From an uncultured Coriobacteriaceae bacterium (GTDB taxonomy: Bacteria > Actinomycetota > Coriobacteriia > Coriobacteriales > Atopobiaceae), in NCBI GenBank assembly GCA_900552935.1, contig USBN01000001.1, positions 20,906-84,905 of the forward strand: a DNA stretch of 64,000 nucleotides. The letters are read 5' to 3'. A program made the translations under genes and the position numbers. The notes beneath the pieces are model-generated. The model worked only from the letters and a program-made list of their open reading frames with translations, searched no databases and was not told where the DNA came from. Of this stretch, positions 40,248 to 49,384 are shown one piece after another; position 1 is the first letter of the stretch; each line of letters begins with the position of its first letter.

Positions 40248-42053
40248 TTACACGGCCTTCGATCCAAACTGCATGCGATAGTAGCTCGCATACGTACCAT
40301 CGAGGGCCATGAGCTCCTCGTGCGTGCCGCGTTCCGCCACGCGGCCGTTCGCGATGGTAACGATCTCGTCCGCGTCGCGGATGGTCGAGAGCCTATGGGC
40401 GATGACCAGCGTGGTGCGCCCGCTCGCAAGGCGCGCGAGGGACTCCTGAACGGCATGCTCGCTCTCGTTGTCGAGGGCGCTCGTAGCCTCGTCAAGCACG
40501 AGAATCTTCGGATTCTTGAGGAAGACGCGCGCGATGGCGATGCGCTGCTTCTGACCGCCGGAGAGACGGGCTCCGCGCTCGCCCACCTGGGTGTCGTAGC
40601 CGTCGGGCATCGCGCTCACAAAGGCGTCCGCATTCGCGAGCCTGGCCGCCTCGCGAATCTCCTCCGCCGTGGCTCCGGGCCTGCCATAGGCGATGTTCTC
40701 CGCAATGGTGCCGTCGAAGAGGTAGACGTCCTGTTGAACGATACCCACCGCCTCGCGAAGACTCTTCTGCGTGACGGAACGCACGTCCTGTCCGTCGATC
40801 TCAATCGAGCCTGCCGCCACGTCATAGAAGCGCGGGAGAAGGCTGCAGGTGGTCGACTTACCACCACCGGACGGTCCCACGAGCGCGATGGTCTCGCCCG
40901 GAGCGATATCGAGGTCGAGGCCGCGGATGACCTCCTCCTCTCCGTCATAGGAGAAGTGGACGTCCGAGTAGCAGATGTGACCGGCGCTCACCTCGAGCGG
41001 CTTGGCATCCGGCGCGTCGACGATGTCGGGCACCGTCTCGAGGATCTCGATGAAGCGACGGAAGCCCGCAATGGCTTTCTGGAAGGTCTCCGTGAAGTTG
41101 AGAATGTTCTCGATGGGCGTGGTGAGCATCGAGATATAGAGCGCGTAGGTCGCAAGGTCGGCGGCCTGCATCTGGCCCTGCGCGATCAGCCATCCGCCAT
41201 AGACGAGGACGAGCGTGTTGAGACCGCCCATCATGCAGGAGATGGAGGCCTGGTAGCGACCCATCGCCCTATACATGTCGACCTTCGTGACGAGATACGC
41301 GTCGTTGCTCTTGCGGAAACGGGCGCGCTCGACGTCCTCCGCGGCGAAGCCCTTCACCACGCGGATACCGCCGAGGGAATCCTCGACGCGGGCGTTCACG
41401 TTCGAGATGCCCACGCGGTTTTCGCTAAAGACCGCCTTCATGTGCGCGTTGGCCCAGGCGTTGTACGCCACGAGCGCGGCCGTGATCACGGCAAGGACAA
41501 GCGTGAGCGGCGCGTTGATGGTCGCCAGGATCACGAAGGCACCCACGACCTCGACAATGCCGATAAGGAGGAACTCCGGGCCGTGGTGCGCGGCCTCGCA
41601 GATGTCGAAGAGGTCCGATACGAGGCGGCTCATGAGGTCGCCCGACTTGTTCTTGTCAAAGAACGAGAAGCTCATGCGTTCGTAGGCATCGAAGAGGTCC
41701 TCACGCATGCGACTCTCCATGCGTGCGCCCATGACGTGACCCCAAAAGGCCACGAAGTAGCGGCACGCGAAGCGGATGGCGTACATGCAGACGAGACCCG
41801 CGGCGAGCATCCAAAGCGCAGCGAGAATGGCATCGGACCCCTCGCGGAAGAGACCCCTCGAAACCATTCTCAGAATCTGGGGGAACGACAGGTCGATCGC
41901 AGCAACCGCCAGCGAACAGACGAGGTCGGCCACGAAGAGGTGCATCTCCCCCTCGTAATAAGAGAGGAAGCGTGCGAAGAGGCTCTTGCCGGCGTCCTTT
42001 TCGCATGCGGCGTGGTCGCCAGAGGCGCTCGTCACGTCGTCAGTTGATTGCAT
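40248..42053 (-). CDS. ABC transporter, fused permease and ATPase
   Basis: A 601-residue half-transporter. The start MQSTDDVTSASGDH lies four bases after the Nudix stop. Residues about 30-330 form a six-helix exporter-type membrane domain (MSFSFFDKNKSGDLMSRLVSD coupling region, VYGGWLIAQGQMQ). The ATPase follows: GPSGGGKST (Walker A), LSGGQKQRIAIAR (signature), ILVLDEATSALD (Walker B) and IAHRLSTIRDAD (H-loop). All catalytic residues are present. It probably works as a homodimer that exports lipid, peptide or drug; the substrate is unknown. It is last in the purD-nudix-ABC operon. Confidence 0.9.
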   Translation of the reverse strand: MQSTDDVTSASGDHAACEKDAGKSLFARFLSYYEGEMHLFVADLVCSLAVAAIDLSFPQILRMVSRGLFREGSDAILAALWMLAAGLVCMYAIRFACRYFVAFWGHVMGARMESRMREDLFDAYERMSFSFFDKNKSGDLMSRLVSDLFDICEAAHHGPEFLLIGIVEVVGAFVILATINAPLTLVLAVITAALVAYNAWANAHMKAVFSENRVGISNVNARVEDSLGGIRVVKGFAAEDVERARFRKSNDAYLVTKVDMYRAMGRYQASISCMMGGLNTLVLVYGGWLIAQGQMQAADLATYALYISMLTTPIENILNFTETFQKAIAGFRRFIEILETVPDIVDAPDAKPLEVSAGHICYSDVHFSYDGEEEVIRGLDLDIAPGETIALVGPSGGGKSTTCSLLPRFYDVAAGSIEIDGQDVRSVTQKSLREAVGIVQQDVYLFDGTIAENIAYGRPGATAEEIREAARLANADAFVSAMPDGYDTQVGERGARLSGGQKQRIAIARVFLKNPKILVLDEATSALDNESEHAVQESLARLASGRTTLVIAHRLSTIRDADEIVTIANGRVAERGTHEELMALDGTYASYYRMQFGSKAV

Positions 42054-42057
42054 TGCG

Positions 42058-42756
42058 TTAGTCCTCCGTTTTGACTTCGGGAGTAAGCCTGTGGGCGACG
42101 GCGTCGCACGCGAGCGCGCCAACGACGGTCTTCGCGTCCTCGACGCGACCGTCGAGGACGGCGTCCACGAGTTCGCCGAGCTCGACCATGTCAACGTTGA
42201 TGAACTCGTCATCGTCCGGGTCACTCTTGACGAAGGTGAGGTCCGTCGCCATATAGAGGTGGATAACCTCGTCCGTGAAGCCGTCCGAGCTGGCGATGCT
42301 CGTGAGGTAGGCCATCTTGCCCGCGGCGAAGCCCGTCTCCTCCGTCAGCTCGCGATGGGCGGCGTCGAGCGGGTCCTCGCCCGGGTCGAGCTTGCCGGCG
42401 GGAATCTCGACCGTCACGCGACCAAGGGCCGTACGGTATTGACGCACCAGGCAGATGCGTCCGTCATTCGTGAGGGCGACGATGGCCACGGCACCCGGGT
42501 GACGCACGATGTCGCGGACGGACTCACGACCGTCAGGAAGCTTCACGTGCAGGCGGCTCACCGAGAAGATACGGCCGGTCCAGGTCGTCTCCTCGCTGAG
42601 GGGCACCTCGGCGAGGGTGGCGTCACGAGGATCGTCATCGCCGCAGACGAAGCGGCGCGTCTCAGGCTCGCCGCTCGTGTGGTCATGCGTGCGGCGGGCG
42701 CCGTCGAAGGTGAACGCCTCCACAGCTTCGTTAAGGCCCTCTTCCTTCTCGCCCAT
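42058..42756 (-). CDS. Nudix hydrolase, ADP-ribose pyrophosphatase-like
   Basis: A 232-residue protein starting MGEKEEGLNEAVEAF, two bases after the purD stop and with GGGAGGTG inside the end of purD. The Nudix box is GKLDPGEDPLDAAHRELTEE, fully conserved (G-x5-E-x7-REL-x2-EE). It is preceded by VRQYRTALGRVTVEIPAGK, typical of ADP-ribose pyrophosphatases. It likely hydrolyses ADP-ribose to AMP and ribose-5-phosphate. The first 60 residues are an extra region of unclear role. Confidence 0.85.
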   Translation of the reverse strand: MGEKEEGLNEAVEAFTFDGARRTHDHTSGEPETRRFVCGDDDPRDATLAEVPLSEETTWTGRIFSVSRLHVKLPDGRESVRDIVRHPGAVAIVALTNDGRICLVRQYRTALGRVTVEIPAGKLDPGEDPLDAAHRELTEETGFAAGKMAYLTSIASSDGFTDEVIHLYMATDLTFVKSDPDDDEFINVDMVELGELVDAVLDGRVEDAKTVVGALACDAVAHRLTPEVKTED

Positions 42757-42758
42757 CG

Positions 42759-44060
42759 CTACACCTCCCACGCGTCGCGACCGCGAAGGGCGCGGGCACC
42801 GATGTCGTGGCGCAGGGTCTTGCCCTCGAAGTCGATGAGCTCGCAGGCCTTGTAGGCGAGCTCGCGAGCGCCCTCGAAGCTATCGGCAACGGCGGTAACG
42901 TTGAGCACGCGGCCACCGTTGGTGACGAGCTTGCCGTCTTCAAGCTTGGTGCCGGCGTGATAGACGGTCACGCCCTCGAGCGCCTCGGCGTCCTCGATGC
43001 CGGTGATCTCCTTGCCCTTCTCGTAAGAGCCGGGATAGCCGGCGCTCGTGAGAACGACGGAGACGGCCCAATCGTCATCCCAGCTGACATCAGCCTGGTC
43101 GAGCATGCCGTTGTCACAGCGGCAGAAGACATCAACGAGGTCGGCCTTCATGCGCGGAAGCACGACCTGGGTCTCGGGATCGCCAAAACGGGCGTTGAAC
43201 TCGAGGACCTTCGGGCCGTCCTTCGTGAGCATGAAGCCGCCGTAGAGGCAGCCGGAGTAGTTGATGCCGTCAGCCTTGAGCTGGGCGACGACGCGGCGCT
43301 CGATGTCGACCATGGCCTCGTGCTCCTCGGGCGTCACGAACGGCACCGGGGAATAGACGCCCATGCCACCCGTGTTGGGACCGAGGTCACCCTCGAGGGC
43401 ACGCTTGTGGTCCTGGGAGCTCGCGAGGGGGATGACGGTCGTGCCGTCAGTGAGGGCGAGCAGGGAGCACTCGGGGCCCTTCAGCATCTCTTCGACGACG
43501 ACGGTCGAACCAGCCTCGCCAAAGGTGCCGGAGAAGCACTCGCGAACGCCCTCGAGGGCCTCCTCGACCGTCTGGGCGACGATGACGCCCTTGCCGGCGG
43601 CGAGGCCGTCGGCCTTCACGACGCAAGGGCCGTTGAGCTCGCGGACGTACTCCTCGGCGGCATCGGCCTCGGTAAAGCTCTTGTAGCGGGCGGTGGGAAC
43701 GCCGGCGCGCTCCATGACCTCCTTGGCGAAGACCTTCGACCCCTCCATCTGGGCCGCCTCGCCAGAGGGGCCAAAGCAAGCGACGCCCGCAGCGCGGACG
43801 GCGTCAGCGACACCGGAGACGAGCGGAGCCTCAGGGCCAATCACGACGAGGCCAACGCCATGCTCGGTCGCAAAGCCGGCGACGGCGGCGGGGTCGTTCT
43901 GGTCGATGTTCGCGAGCTCGGCCTCGGCGAGGATGCCGCCGTTGCCGGGCGCCGCCCAGATCTTGCCCGCGCGCGGGCTCTCGGCGAGCTTACGAAGCAT
44001 CGCGTGCTCGCGACCGCCAGCACCAAGTAGCAGGATGTCGATCGTGTCAGTACCGGACAT
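42759..44060 (-). CDS. purD: Phosphoribosylamine-glycine ligase
   Basis: A 433-residue ATP-grasp enzyme of purine synthesis (GAR synthetase). The start MSGTDTIDILLLGAGGREHA follows AGAGGAG. Motifs are GAGGREHAMLRKL, VIGPEAPLVSGVAD, VVKADGLAAGKGVIVA, GPECSLLALTDG and FNARFGDPETQVVLP. It joins glycine to phosphoribosylamine, the product of PurF. It is followed directly by the Nudix and ABC genes, which appear to be cotranscribed. Confidence 0.95.
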   Translation of the reverse strand: MSGTDTIDILLLGAGGREHAMLRKLAESPRAGKIWAAPGNGGILAEAELANIDQNDPAAVAGFATEHGVGLVVIGPEAPLVSGVADAVRAAGVACFGPSGEAAQMEGSKVFAKEVMERAGVPTARYKSFTEADAAEEYVRELNGPCVVKADGLAAGKGVIVAQTVEEALEGVRECFSGTFGEAGSTVVVEEMLKGPECSLLALTDGTTVIPLASSQDHKRALEGDLGPNTGGMGVYSPVPFVTPEEHEAMVDIERRVVAQLKADGINYSGCLYGGFMLTKDGPKVLEFNARFGDPETQVVLPRMKADLVDVFCRCDNGMLDQADVSWDDDWAVSVVLTSAGYPGSYEKGKEITGIEDAEALEGVTVYHAGTKLEDGKLVTNGGRVLNVTAVADSFEGARELAYKACELIDFEGKTLRHDIGARALRGRDAWEV

Positions 44061-44110
44061 GGGGCTCCTCTTTCCTGGTAAGTGTTCCAACCCTCTTATC
44101 GTAACGCGAA

Positions 44111-44134
44111 CGGCCGGGTACATAGCCCCGGCCG
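44111..44134 (-). terminator. Hairpin after the DegV gene
   Basis: CGGCCGGG (44111-44118) pairs with CCCGGCCG (44127-44134). Only a short U content follows, so strength is uncertain. Confidence 0.5.
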
Positions 44135-44160
44135 CTCCATTTCTAGTCCGCTTTGTTACG

Positions 44161-45033
44161 TTAGCCGCGATACAGCATCTCGGTGGGAACGCAGGAAAAT
44201 GCCACGAGGCCGATGCCGGTGTGCGTCGAGATGACCGGGCCGGCGCTGTAAGTGCCCTGGAGGTCGACGGTGATGCCCCGCTTCTCGATGGCTTCGAGGC
44301 ACTCCTTGCAGCCCTCCTCGTTGTCAGAGGTGGCGAAAGCCGCGGTAAGCCTCGCGCCCGCGCCGTACTTGGCCTCGACGATCTTCGCAAGGGCCTGATA
44401 CGCGCGCTGCATGCCGCGGCCCTTGGCGATGGGCTCGAGGGTGCCCTCGTCAGTGACGTGGAGGACGGCCTTGATGTTGAGGACCGCGCTCATGAGGCCC
44501 TTGGCGCGGGAGCAGCGGCCGTTCTTGACAATGTTCTCGAGCGTGTCGAGCACAAAGACGAGAGAGGACTGCTCGCGTAGTTTCTCGAGGTGAGTAAGGG
44601 TGTCGTCGAGGGACTCGCCGGCGTCGCGCATGCGGCAGGCCTCCTTGACGTAAATGCCCTGCATGGACGTACCGATCTTGGTGTCCCACACGCGGACGGG
44701 CACGGGGCTGTCCTGAGCGGCAAGCGCGGCCGAGTTCGCGGTTCCGGAAAGTGCGCCGGAGATATGGATGGACAGAACCTGCTTGGCACCCGCCTCGGCA
44801 AGCTTCGCAAAGGCAGTGGCAAAGGCCGAGGGGGACGGCTGGGAGCTGTGCGGCAGCTCTTCCGCCGCCGTCATCTTGGCGTAGAACTCCTTGGGCTTGA
44901 TCTCGATCTGGTCGAGGTGGCAGCTGTCCCCAACGAAGACGTGCAGAGGAACCATCTCGACACCAAGCTCGGCAAGCTCCTCAACGGGGAGATCGCACGT
45001 GCTATCGGTCACAATCTCAAACTGGTGGTCCAT
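44161..45033 (-). CDS. DegV-family fatty-acid-binding protein
   Basis: A 290-residue protein starting MDHQFEIVTDSTCDLPVEEL. VTDSTCDLP is the DegV signature. SQPSPSAFATAF and IHISGALSGTANSA line the fatty-acid site, and the C-terminal part has TAFATSDNEEG and TGIGLVAFSC. FakB-type DegV proteins present fatty acids to the kinase FakA for phosphorylation and membrane lipid synthesis. No FakA is in the window. The gene lies between purA and purD with terminators on both sides. Confidence 0.88.
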   Translation of the reverse strand: MDHQFEIVTDSTCDLPVEELAELGVEMVPLHVFVGDSCHLDQIEIKPKEFYAKMTAAEELPHSSQPSPSAFATAFAKLAEAGAKQVLSIHISGALSGTANSAALAAQDSPVPVRVWDTKIGTSMQGIYVKEACRMRDAGESLDDTLTHLEKLREQSSLVFVLDTLENIVKNGRCSRAKGLMSAVLNIKAVLHVTDEGTLEPIAKGRGMQRAYQALAKIVEAKYGAGARLTAAFATSDNEEGCKECLEAIEKRGITVDLQGTYSAGPVISTHTGIGLVAFSCVPTEMLYRG

Positions 45034-45093
45034 GCTGGTCCTTTCCATCTGCCGGGCCGAGCAGCGCAGCCGAGTGGCAGCGCGAGGCTCAAT

Positions 45094-45138
45094 GTCCGGT
45101 GTTTACGGCGACACGGATACTCGCCGTCCGGTGTTTAC
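45094..45138. repeat. 13-bp direct repeat upstream of the DegV gene
   Basis: GTCCGGTGTTTAC occurs at 45094-45106 and 45126-45138, an interval of 32 bases (three helical turns), 61-105 bases upstream of the DegV start. It may be a regulator-binding site. Confidence 0.6.
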
Positions 45139-45146
45139 ATAAAAAA

Positions 45147-45170
45147 GGGCCCGCCGAAATTGGCGGGCCC
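45147..45170 (-). terminator. Terminator of purA
   Basis: GGGCCCGCC (45147-45155) pairs with GGCGGGCCC (45162-45170), followed by TTTTTTATG on the minus strand. Confidence 0.9.
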
Positions 45171-45177
45171 GGAATGC

Positions 45178-46464
45178 TTACTTCCAGTGGCGGTTGATCG
45201 TCTGCTCGCGATCGGGGCCAACGGCGATGAGGGAAACCCTCACGCCGGAGAGCTGCTCGATGAGGTCGATGTAATCCTTGGCCTCGCGCGGCAGATCATA
45301 GAAGCTGCGGCAACCGGAGATGTCCTCCTGCCAACCGGGAACCTCGATGTACTTGGGCTTGGCGTGATAGAAGACGCTCTGGTGCTCGGGAACGGTGGTG
45401 TACTCGACGCCATCGCACTCGTAGGCGGTGCAGATCTTGATGGTGTCGAGGCCGCCGAGGACGTCGAGCTTGGTGATCGCAAGGTCCGTCAGGCCATTGA
45501 CGCGAGCGGCGTAGTTGACGACGACGGCATCATACCAACCGCAACGACGCTTGCGGCCGGTGGTCACGCCATACTCGTGACCCTTCTCGAGGAGGTACTT
45601 GCCGACGCCCTCGTCCTCGGAGAGCTCCGTGGGGAACGGGCCAGAGCCAACGCGCGTGAGGTAGGCCTTGGCGATGCCGAGGACGCGATCGATGTTGGTG
45701 GGACCAACGCCCGAACCGGTGACGGCGCCGCCGGCGGTGCAGTTGGAGGAGGTCACGAACGGGTAGGTGCCGTGGTCGATGTCGAGCATCGTGGCCTGGG
45801 CGCCCTCGAACAGGATGTTCTTGCCGTCAGCGAGGAGCTCGTTGAGGAGCTTGGAGCTCTCGATGATGTAGGGGCGGATGCGCTCGGCATACGGGAGGTA
45901 GGTCTCGCAGATCTGCTCAACGGTGTAGGTGGGCAGCTCGTAGACCTTCTCGAGGATCGGGTTCGTGTACTCGAGGGCAGCCTCGAGCTTCTCACGGAAG
46001 ATCTTCTCGTCGAGCATGTCCTGGACGCGAAGACCGGTGCGGTTCATCTTGTCCATGTAGCAGGGGCCGACGCCACGCTTGGTGGTGCCGATGAGGTTCT
46101 TGCCGAGCTTCTTCTCGTGGGCACCGTCGAGGTCCTTGTGATAGGGCATGACGATGTGGGCGTTGCCGGAGACGCGCAGGCCAGCGCAGTCAATGCCCTG
46201 ACCCTGGAGCGTGTCGAGCTCCTCAAGCATGACGGAGGGGTCAACAATGCAGCCGTTACCGATGACGGACAGAACACCGTCATACATGACGCCAGAGGGA
46301 ATCTGGTGAAGCGCGAGCTTGTGGCCGTTGGCGATAACCGTGTGACCGGCATTCGCGCCACCCTGGTAGCGGCAGACGCAATCAAAATCACCGGAGACGA
46401 GGTCGGTGACCTTACCCTTGCCTTCGTCGCCCCACTGGGAACCAACCAGAACAGTTGCCGACAT
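45178..46464 (-). CDS. purA: Adenylosuccinate synthase
   Basis: A 428-residue enzyme that joins aspartate to IMP with GTP to make adenylosuccinate. It starts MSATVLVGSQWGDEGKGKVTD (GTP-binding loop with catalytic Asp). GGANAGHTV holds the catalytic His, GTTKRGVGPCYMDK the PurA signature, and GRKRRCGWYDAV the substrate region. Length and order are normal. AGAAGGAG precedes the start. Confidence 0.97.
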   Translation of the reverse strand: MSATVLVGSQWGDEGKGKVTDLVSGDFDCVCRYQGGANAGHTVIANGHKLALHQIPSGVMYDGVLSVIGNGCIVDPSVMLEELDTLQGQGIDCAGLRVSGNAHIVMPYHKDLDGAHEKKLGKNLIGTTKRGVGPCYMDKMNRTGLRVQDMLDEKIFREKLEAALEYTNPILEKVYELPTYTVEQICETYLPYAERIRPYIIESSKLLNELLADGKNILFEGAQATMLDIDHGTYPFVTSSNCTAGGAVTGSGVGPTNIDRVLGIAKAYLTRVGSGPFPTELSEDEGVGKYLLEKGHEYGVTTGRKRRCGWYDAVVVNYAARVNGLTDLAITKLDVLGGLDTIKICTAYECDGVEYTTVPEHQSVFYHAKPKYIEVPGWQEDISGCRSFYDLPREAKDYIDLIEQLSGVRVSLIAVGPDREQTINRHWK

Positions 46465-46516
46465 GAAGAGCTCCTTCTCTTACGGCTTAGCCAACTTGTT
46501 AAGTATACGACAGAAA

Positions 46517-46538
46517 AGGACCCCGGCTAAGCGGGGCC
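46517..46538 (-). terminator. Terminator of dnaB
   Basis: GGACCCCG (46517-46524) pairs with CGGGGCCC (46531-46538), with one G-U pair; CTTTTCT follows on the minus strand. Confidence 0.8.
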
Positions 46539-46544
46539 CTTCTT

Positions 46545-47945
46545 CTACACGTCGTCGTGATGGGTATCGACCTCGAGGAACTTGGTCTTCTCGGCAAAGA
46601 AGGCCATGTCGATGATGCCAAGAGGGCCGGAACGGTTCTTGGCGACGACGAACTGCGTGATGCCGTAGTCCGGGCGGTCCTCACGAGCGCCCTCGTCCTC
46701 CGTCATCGAACGGTCGAGCAGGATGACGATGTCTGCGTCCTGCTCGATGGAGCCCGATTCGCGAAGGTCAGACAGCTGGGGGCGCTTGCCGTGGTGACCC
46801 GTGCGGTCCTCGTTCTTACGCGAGAGCTGAGACAGCGCGATGACGGGAATGCCAAGGTCCTTGGCCATGATCTTGATGCCACGGCTCATCTCCGAGACCT
46901 CCGTCGCGCGCGAGTCCGCGCGGCGGTTGGGCGGAGGCGAGACGAGCTGCAGGTAGTCGAGGATGACGACGCCCTTCTCCTTGTTACGGAGCATGCGGCG
47001 GGCCTTGGCGCGCACCTCGGTCACCGTGGTGCCGGGGGTGTCATCGATCAACAGGTCAAGCTGCGAGAGGTCTTGCGTGGCCTGGAGGATGTCGTTCCAC
47101 TGCTCGGGCGCAATCTTGCCGGAGCGGATGTTCTGGAGGGGCACCTGCGAATAGGTGGAGAGCAGGCGCTGGGCGATTTCCTCAGAGCTCATCTCGAGGG
47201 AGAAGAAGCAGACGCACGCGCCGCCCTGCGCCATCTGAATGGCGAGGTTAAGGGCGAACGACGTCTTGCCGACGCCAGGGCGAGCACCGACGACGATCAT
47301 CTGGCCGGCGCGGAGGCCGAGGAACATGCGATCCATCGCGGGGAAGCCCGTCTGGATGCCAACCGCCTCGTTACCAACCTGCGAGAGACGCGAGAGCTCG
47401 TCGTAAAGGGACACCATCGCATCCTCGATCTTGACGTAGCTCGTCTTGATGTCGCGGTTGGTGACGTCGAGCAGCATCTTCTCTGCGCTGTCGACGACCT
47501 CCTTGGTGTCCTCCGGCGCGTTGGCGGCGAGCGTCGCGATCTTGGCCGAGGCATCAATCATCAGGCGGAGCGTCGAGTCGCGGTGAAGCATCTCCGCATG
47601 GTGACGCCAGCTCGCGATGGAGAAGGAATCCTCGCCAAGGCGCGCAAGGGCAGGCAGACCACCGGCTCGCTCAAGTTCGCCGGTCGACGTGAGGTAGTCT
47701 GCGAGGGAGATGGGGTCAACTGGGTTGCTGCGCTCGAACATCGTCCGCATGGCGGAGAAGATGATACGGTTTGCGTCGAGGAAGAAGTCTTCCTCCGTGA
47801 GTTCGACAAGGGCGTTCTCGAGCACCTCGGGCGAGAGGAGCATTGCGGAGAGAACGGAACGCTCCGCAGCGACGTCTGAGGGCATGGTCTTGATAGAGGC
47901 GAACGCGGCCGGTGACGGCGCTGCGTCATACACGATCTCGTCCAT
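46545..47945 (-). CDS. dnaB: Replicative DNA helicase
   Basis: A 466-residue hexameric helicase that unwinds DNA at the fork. The DnaB N-terminal domain is at residues 15-120 (PSDVAAERSVLSAMLLSPEV). The RecA-like ATPase has the Walker A motif GARPGVGKTSFALNLA, KGVVILDYLQL (Walker B), and SQLSRKNEDR. It starts MDEIVYDAAPSP, with GGGGAGG upstream. It follows the ribosomal-protein/ssb cluster on the same strand after a 495-base spacer. That order (rpsF, ssb, rpsR, rplI, dnaB) is conserved in many Gram-positives. Confidence 0.96.
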   Translation of the reverse strand: MDEIVYDAAPSPAAFASIKTMPSDVAAERSVLSAMLLSPEVLENALVELTEEDFFLDANRIIFSAMRTMFERSNPVDPISLADYLTSTGELERAGGLPALARLGEDSFSIASWRHHAEMLHRDSTLRLMIDASAKIATLAANAPEDTKEVVDSAEKMLLDVTNRDIKTSYVKIEDAMVSLYDELSRLSQVGNEAVGIQTGFPAMDRMFLGLRAGQMIVVGARPGVGKTSFALNLAIQMAQGGACVCFFSLEMSSEEIAQRLLSTYSQVPLQNIRSGKIAPEQWNDILQATQDLSQLDLLIDDTPGTTVTEVRAKARRMLRNKEKGVVILDYLQLVSPPPNRRADSRATEVSEMSRGIKIMAKDLGIPVIALSQLSRKNEDRTGHHGKRPQLSDLRESGSIEQDADIVILLDRSMTEDEGAREDRPDYGITQFVVAKNRSGPLGIIDMAFFAEKTKFLEVDTHHDDV

Positions 47946-48440
47946 AGTCCTCCCCTGTCATCTCAAGTTACGTTCATAGCGGTTGCGCCCGTGCATCTTA
48001 GCCCATGATCGCAATACTTGCAGCATGTTTTTTACACCATAGTGCCTATGAACAGGGCATTGTTGAGAGCTTCCGGCGTTTACCCCGACGAATGCGAGTT
48101 TTCACACTTTTCAACAATTTTATCGTGATTCGGCGAAAGGTTATCAACATTGCAGGACACGTGTTCGCATTGCGGCCAAAATACGAACAAGATGTCAGGA
48201 ATTAGGCCTTCTTCCTCGTGTTTTGTGTAATTACGCAGGTAGATGCCTGTATCTTATTTATACCTTTTGGAAGGTGCCACCGCGCTCAACTGGGGTTTTG
48301 TAATTGATTGTTCCCGTCGAACCCAACAGCAGAACGAATACCTGCGTGTTTGCTGTCGAAAAAAGGACCCGCAGTCGAAACTGCGGGTCCTTGCTCATGC
48401 TAAGGCATGTTAACGCACCCAAGGTGCGCAGGAGGCTCGC
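47946..48440. other. AT-rich intergenic region with DnaA-box-like sites
   Basis: No convincing gene is present; a 66-codon plus-strand frame at 48005-48205 has no family features and no ribosome site. The stretch is clearly AT-richer than its surroundings. TTTTCAACA (48108-48116) and TTATCAACA (48141-48149) each differ by one base from DnaA boxes, and TTTTCACAC lies at 48099-48107. The rplI terminator is at 48363-48392. It must also hold the dnaB promoter. Confidence 0.5.
48363..48392 (-). terminator. Terminator of the rpsF-ssb-rpsR-rplI operon
   Basis: AAGGACCCGCAG (48363-48374) pairs perfectly with CTGCGGGTCCTT (48381-48392), followed by TTTTTCG on the minus strand. Confidence 0.92.
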
Positions 48441-48980
48441 CTACTCGGCAGCCTCGGTGGCCTCGGGGTTCTCCTCGACAGCCTCGGTCTCGACAACCTC
48501 AGCCTCGGGAGCCTCCTCGACGACCTCCTCGACGGCCGGCTTGCCGACCTGGAGGTTAAGCTCAGCGGCGATCTCGCGGTACAGGCTCACCTTGACGGTG
48601 TGCAGACCGGAGGTCTTGATGGCGCGGTTGAGCTCGATGCGCTTGCGATCGACCTCGACACCGAGCTCGTTCTTGACGGCGTCGGCGACCATCACGTTGG
48701 TGACGGAACCGAAGAGCTGGCCCTCATCTCCAACCTTGGCGTCGATGAGGACGGTCTTGCCGTCGAGGGCGGCCTTCAGGGCCTCGGCATCGGCGATGCG
48801 CTTCTCCTCGCGCTTGGCGATGTTGTGACGACGCTCCTCGAGCTGCTTCATGTTGCCCTTGGTGGCCGGCAGGGCCATGCGGTTGGGGAACAGGTAGTTC
48901 TCAGCGAACCCCTGGGCGACCTCGACGACGTCGCCCTCTCCGCCCTTGCCCTTGAGCTCACCCAGAAGGATGACTTTCAT
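48441..48980 (-). CDS. rplI: Large ribosomal subunit protein bL9
   Basis: A 179-residue L9. The start MKVILLGELKGKGGEGDVV has AAGGAG at ideal spacing, whereas a GTG six bases earlier overlaps that site. The N-terminal RNA-binding domain (GYAENYL-like VAQGFAENYLFPNRMA) and the connecting helix are normal. The C-terminal domain (GQLFGSVTNVMVADAV) is followed by an extra tail of about 30 Glu/Ala/Val residues, making it longer than the usual 150-residue protein. It is last in the operon. Confidence 0.95.
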   Translation of the reverse strand: MKVILLGELKGKGGEGDVVEVAQGFAENYLFPNRMALPATKGNMKQLEERRHNIAKREEKRIADAEALKAALDGKTVLIDAKVGDEGQLFGSVTNVMVADAVKNELGVEVDRKRIELNRAIKTSGLHTVKVSLYREIAAELNLQVGKPAVEEVVEEAPEAEVVETEAVEENPEATEAAE

Positions 48981-48993
48981 GGACACTCCTTAC

Positions 48994-49260
48994 TTAGCTG
49001 CGGTCGCGACGGCCACCACGGCTGGACACCACGGAAACGGTGTACGGCAGAAGGGCCATCTCGCGAGCGCGCTTGATGGCGTTGGCGATGTCGTGCTGGT
49101 GCTGCGTGCAGGCGCCAGTGACGCGACGGGGCTTGATCTTGCCACGGTCGGTCATGTACTTGCGAAGGAGCTGAGTATCCTTGTAGTCGATGAACTCAGT
49201 GTTCTCCTTGCAGAACTGGCAGTACTTGCGACGCGGCTGACGCTGGTACTCAGTAGCCAT
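48994..49260 (-). CDS. rpsR: Small ribosomal subunit protein bS18
   Basis: An 88-residue basic protein with the S18 pattern: [19 protein letters not shown], then [18 protein letters not shown] and [20 protein letters not shown]. It binds the platform of the 30S subunit together with S6. It lies between ssb and rplI, in the conserved order. Confidence 0.96.
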   Translation of the reverse strand: MATEYQRQPRRKYCQFCKENTEFIDYKDTQLLRKYMTDRGKIKPRRVTGACTQHQHDIANAIKRAREMALLPYTVSVVSSRGGRRDRS

Positions 49261-49384
49261 GTCTCAAAACCTTTCTGTTGGCGTGCGGCCGGCTTGCGGC
49301 CGGACGCCGGTTCTCTCGGCGACGTGACCCGCGATGCGGGTACGCCAGCCACCTGGTGCTGGGACGATGCCCGGCCTGGGTGGC

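Noticed and set aside
48005..48205. A 66-codon plus-strand frame in the rplI-dnaB spacer
   Set aside because: No ribosome site, no family similarity, and it overlaps AT-rich regulatory-looking DNA.
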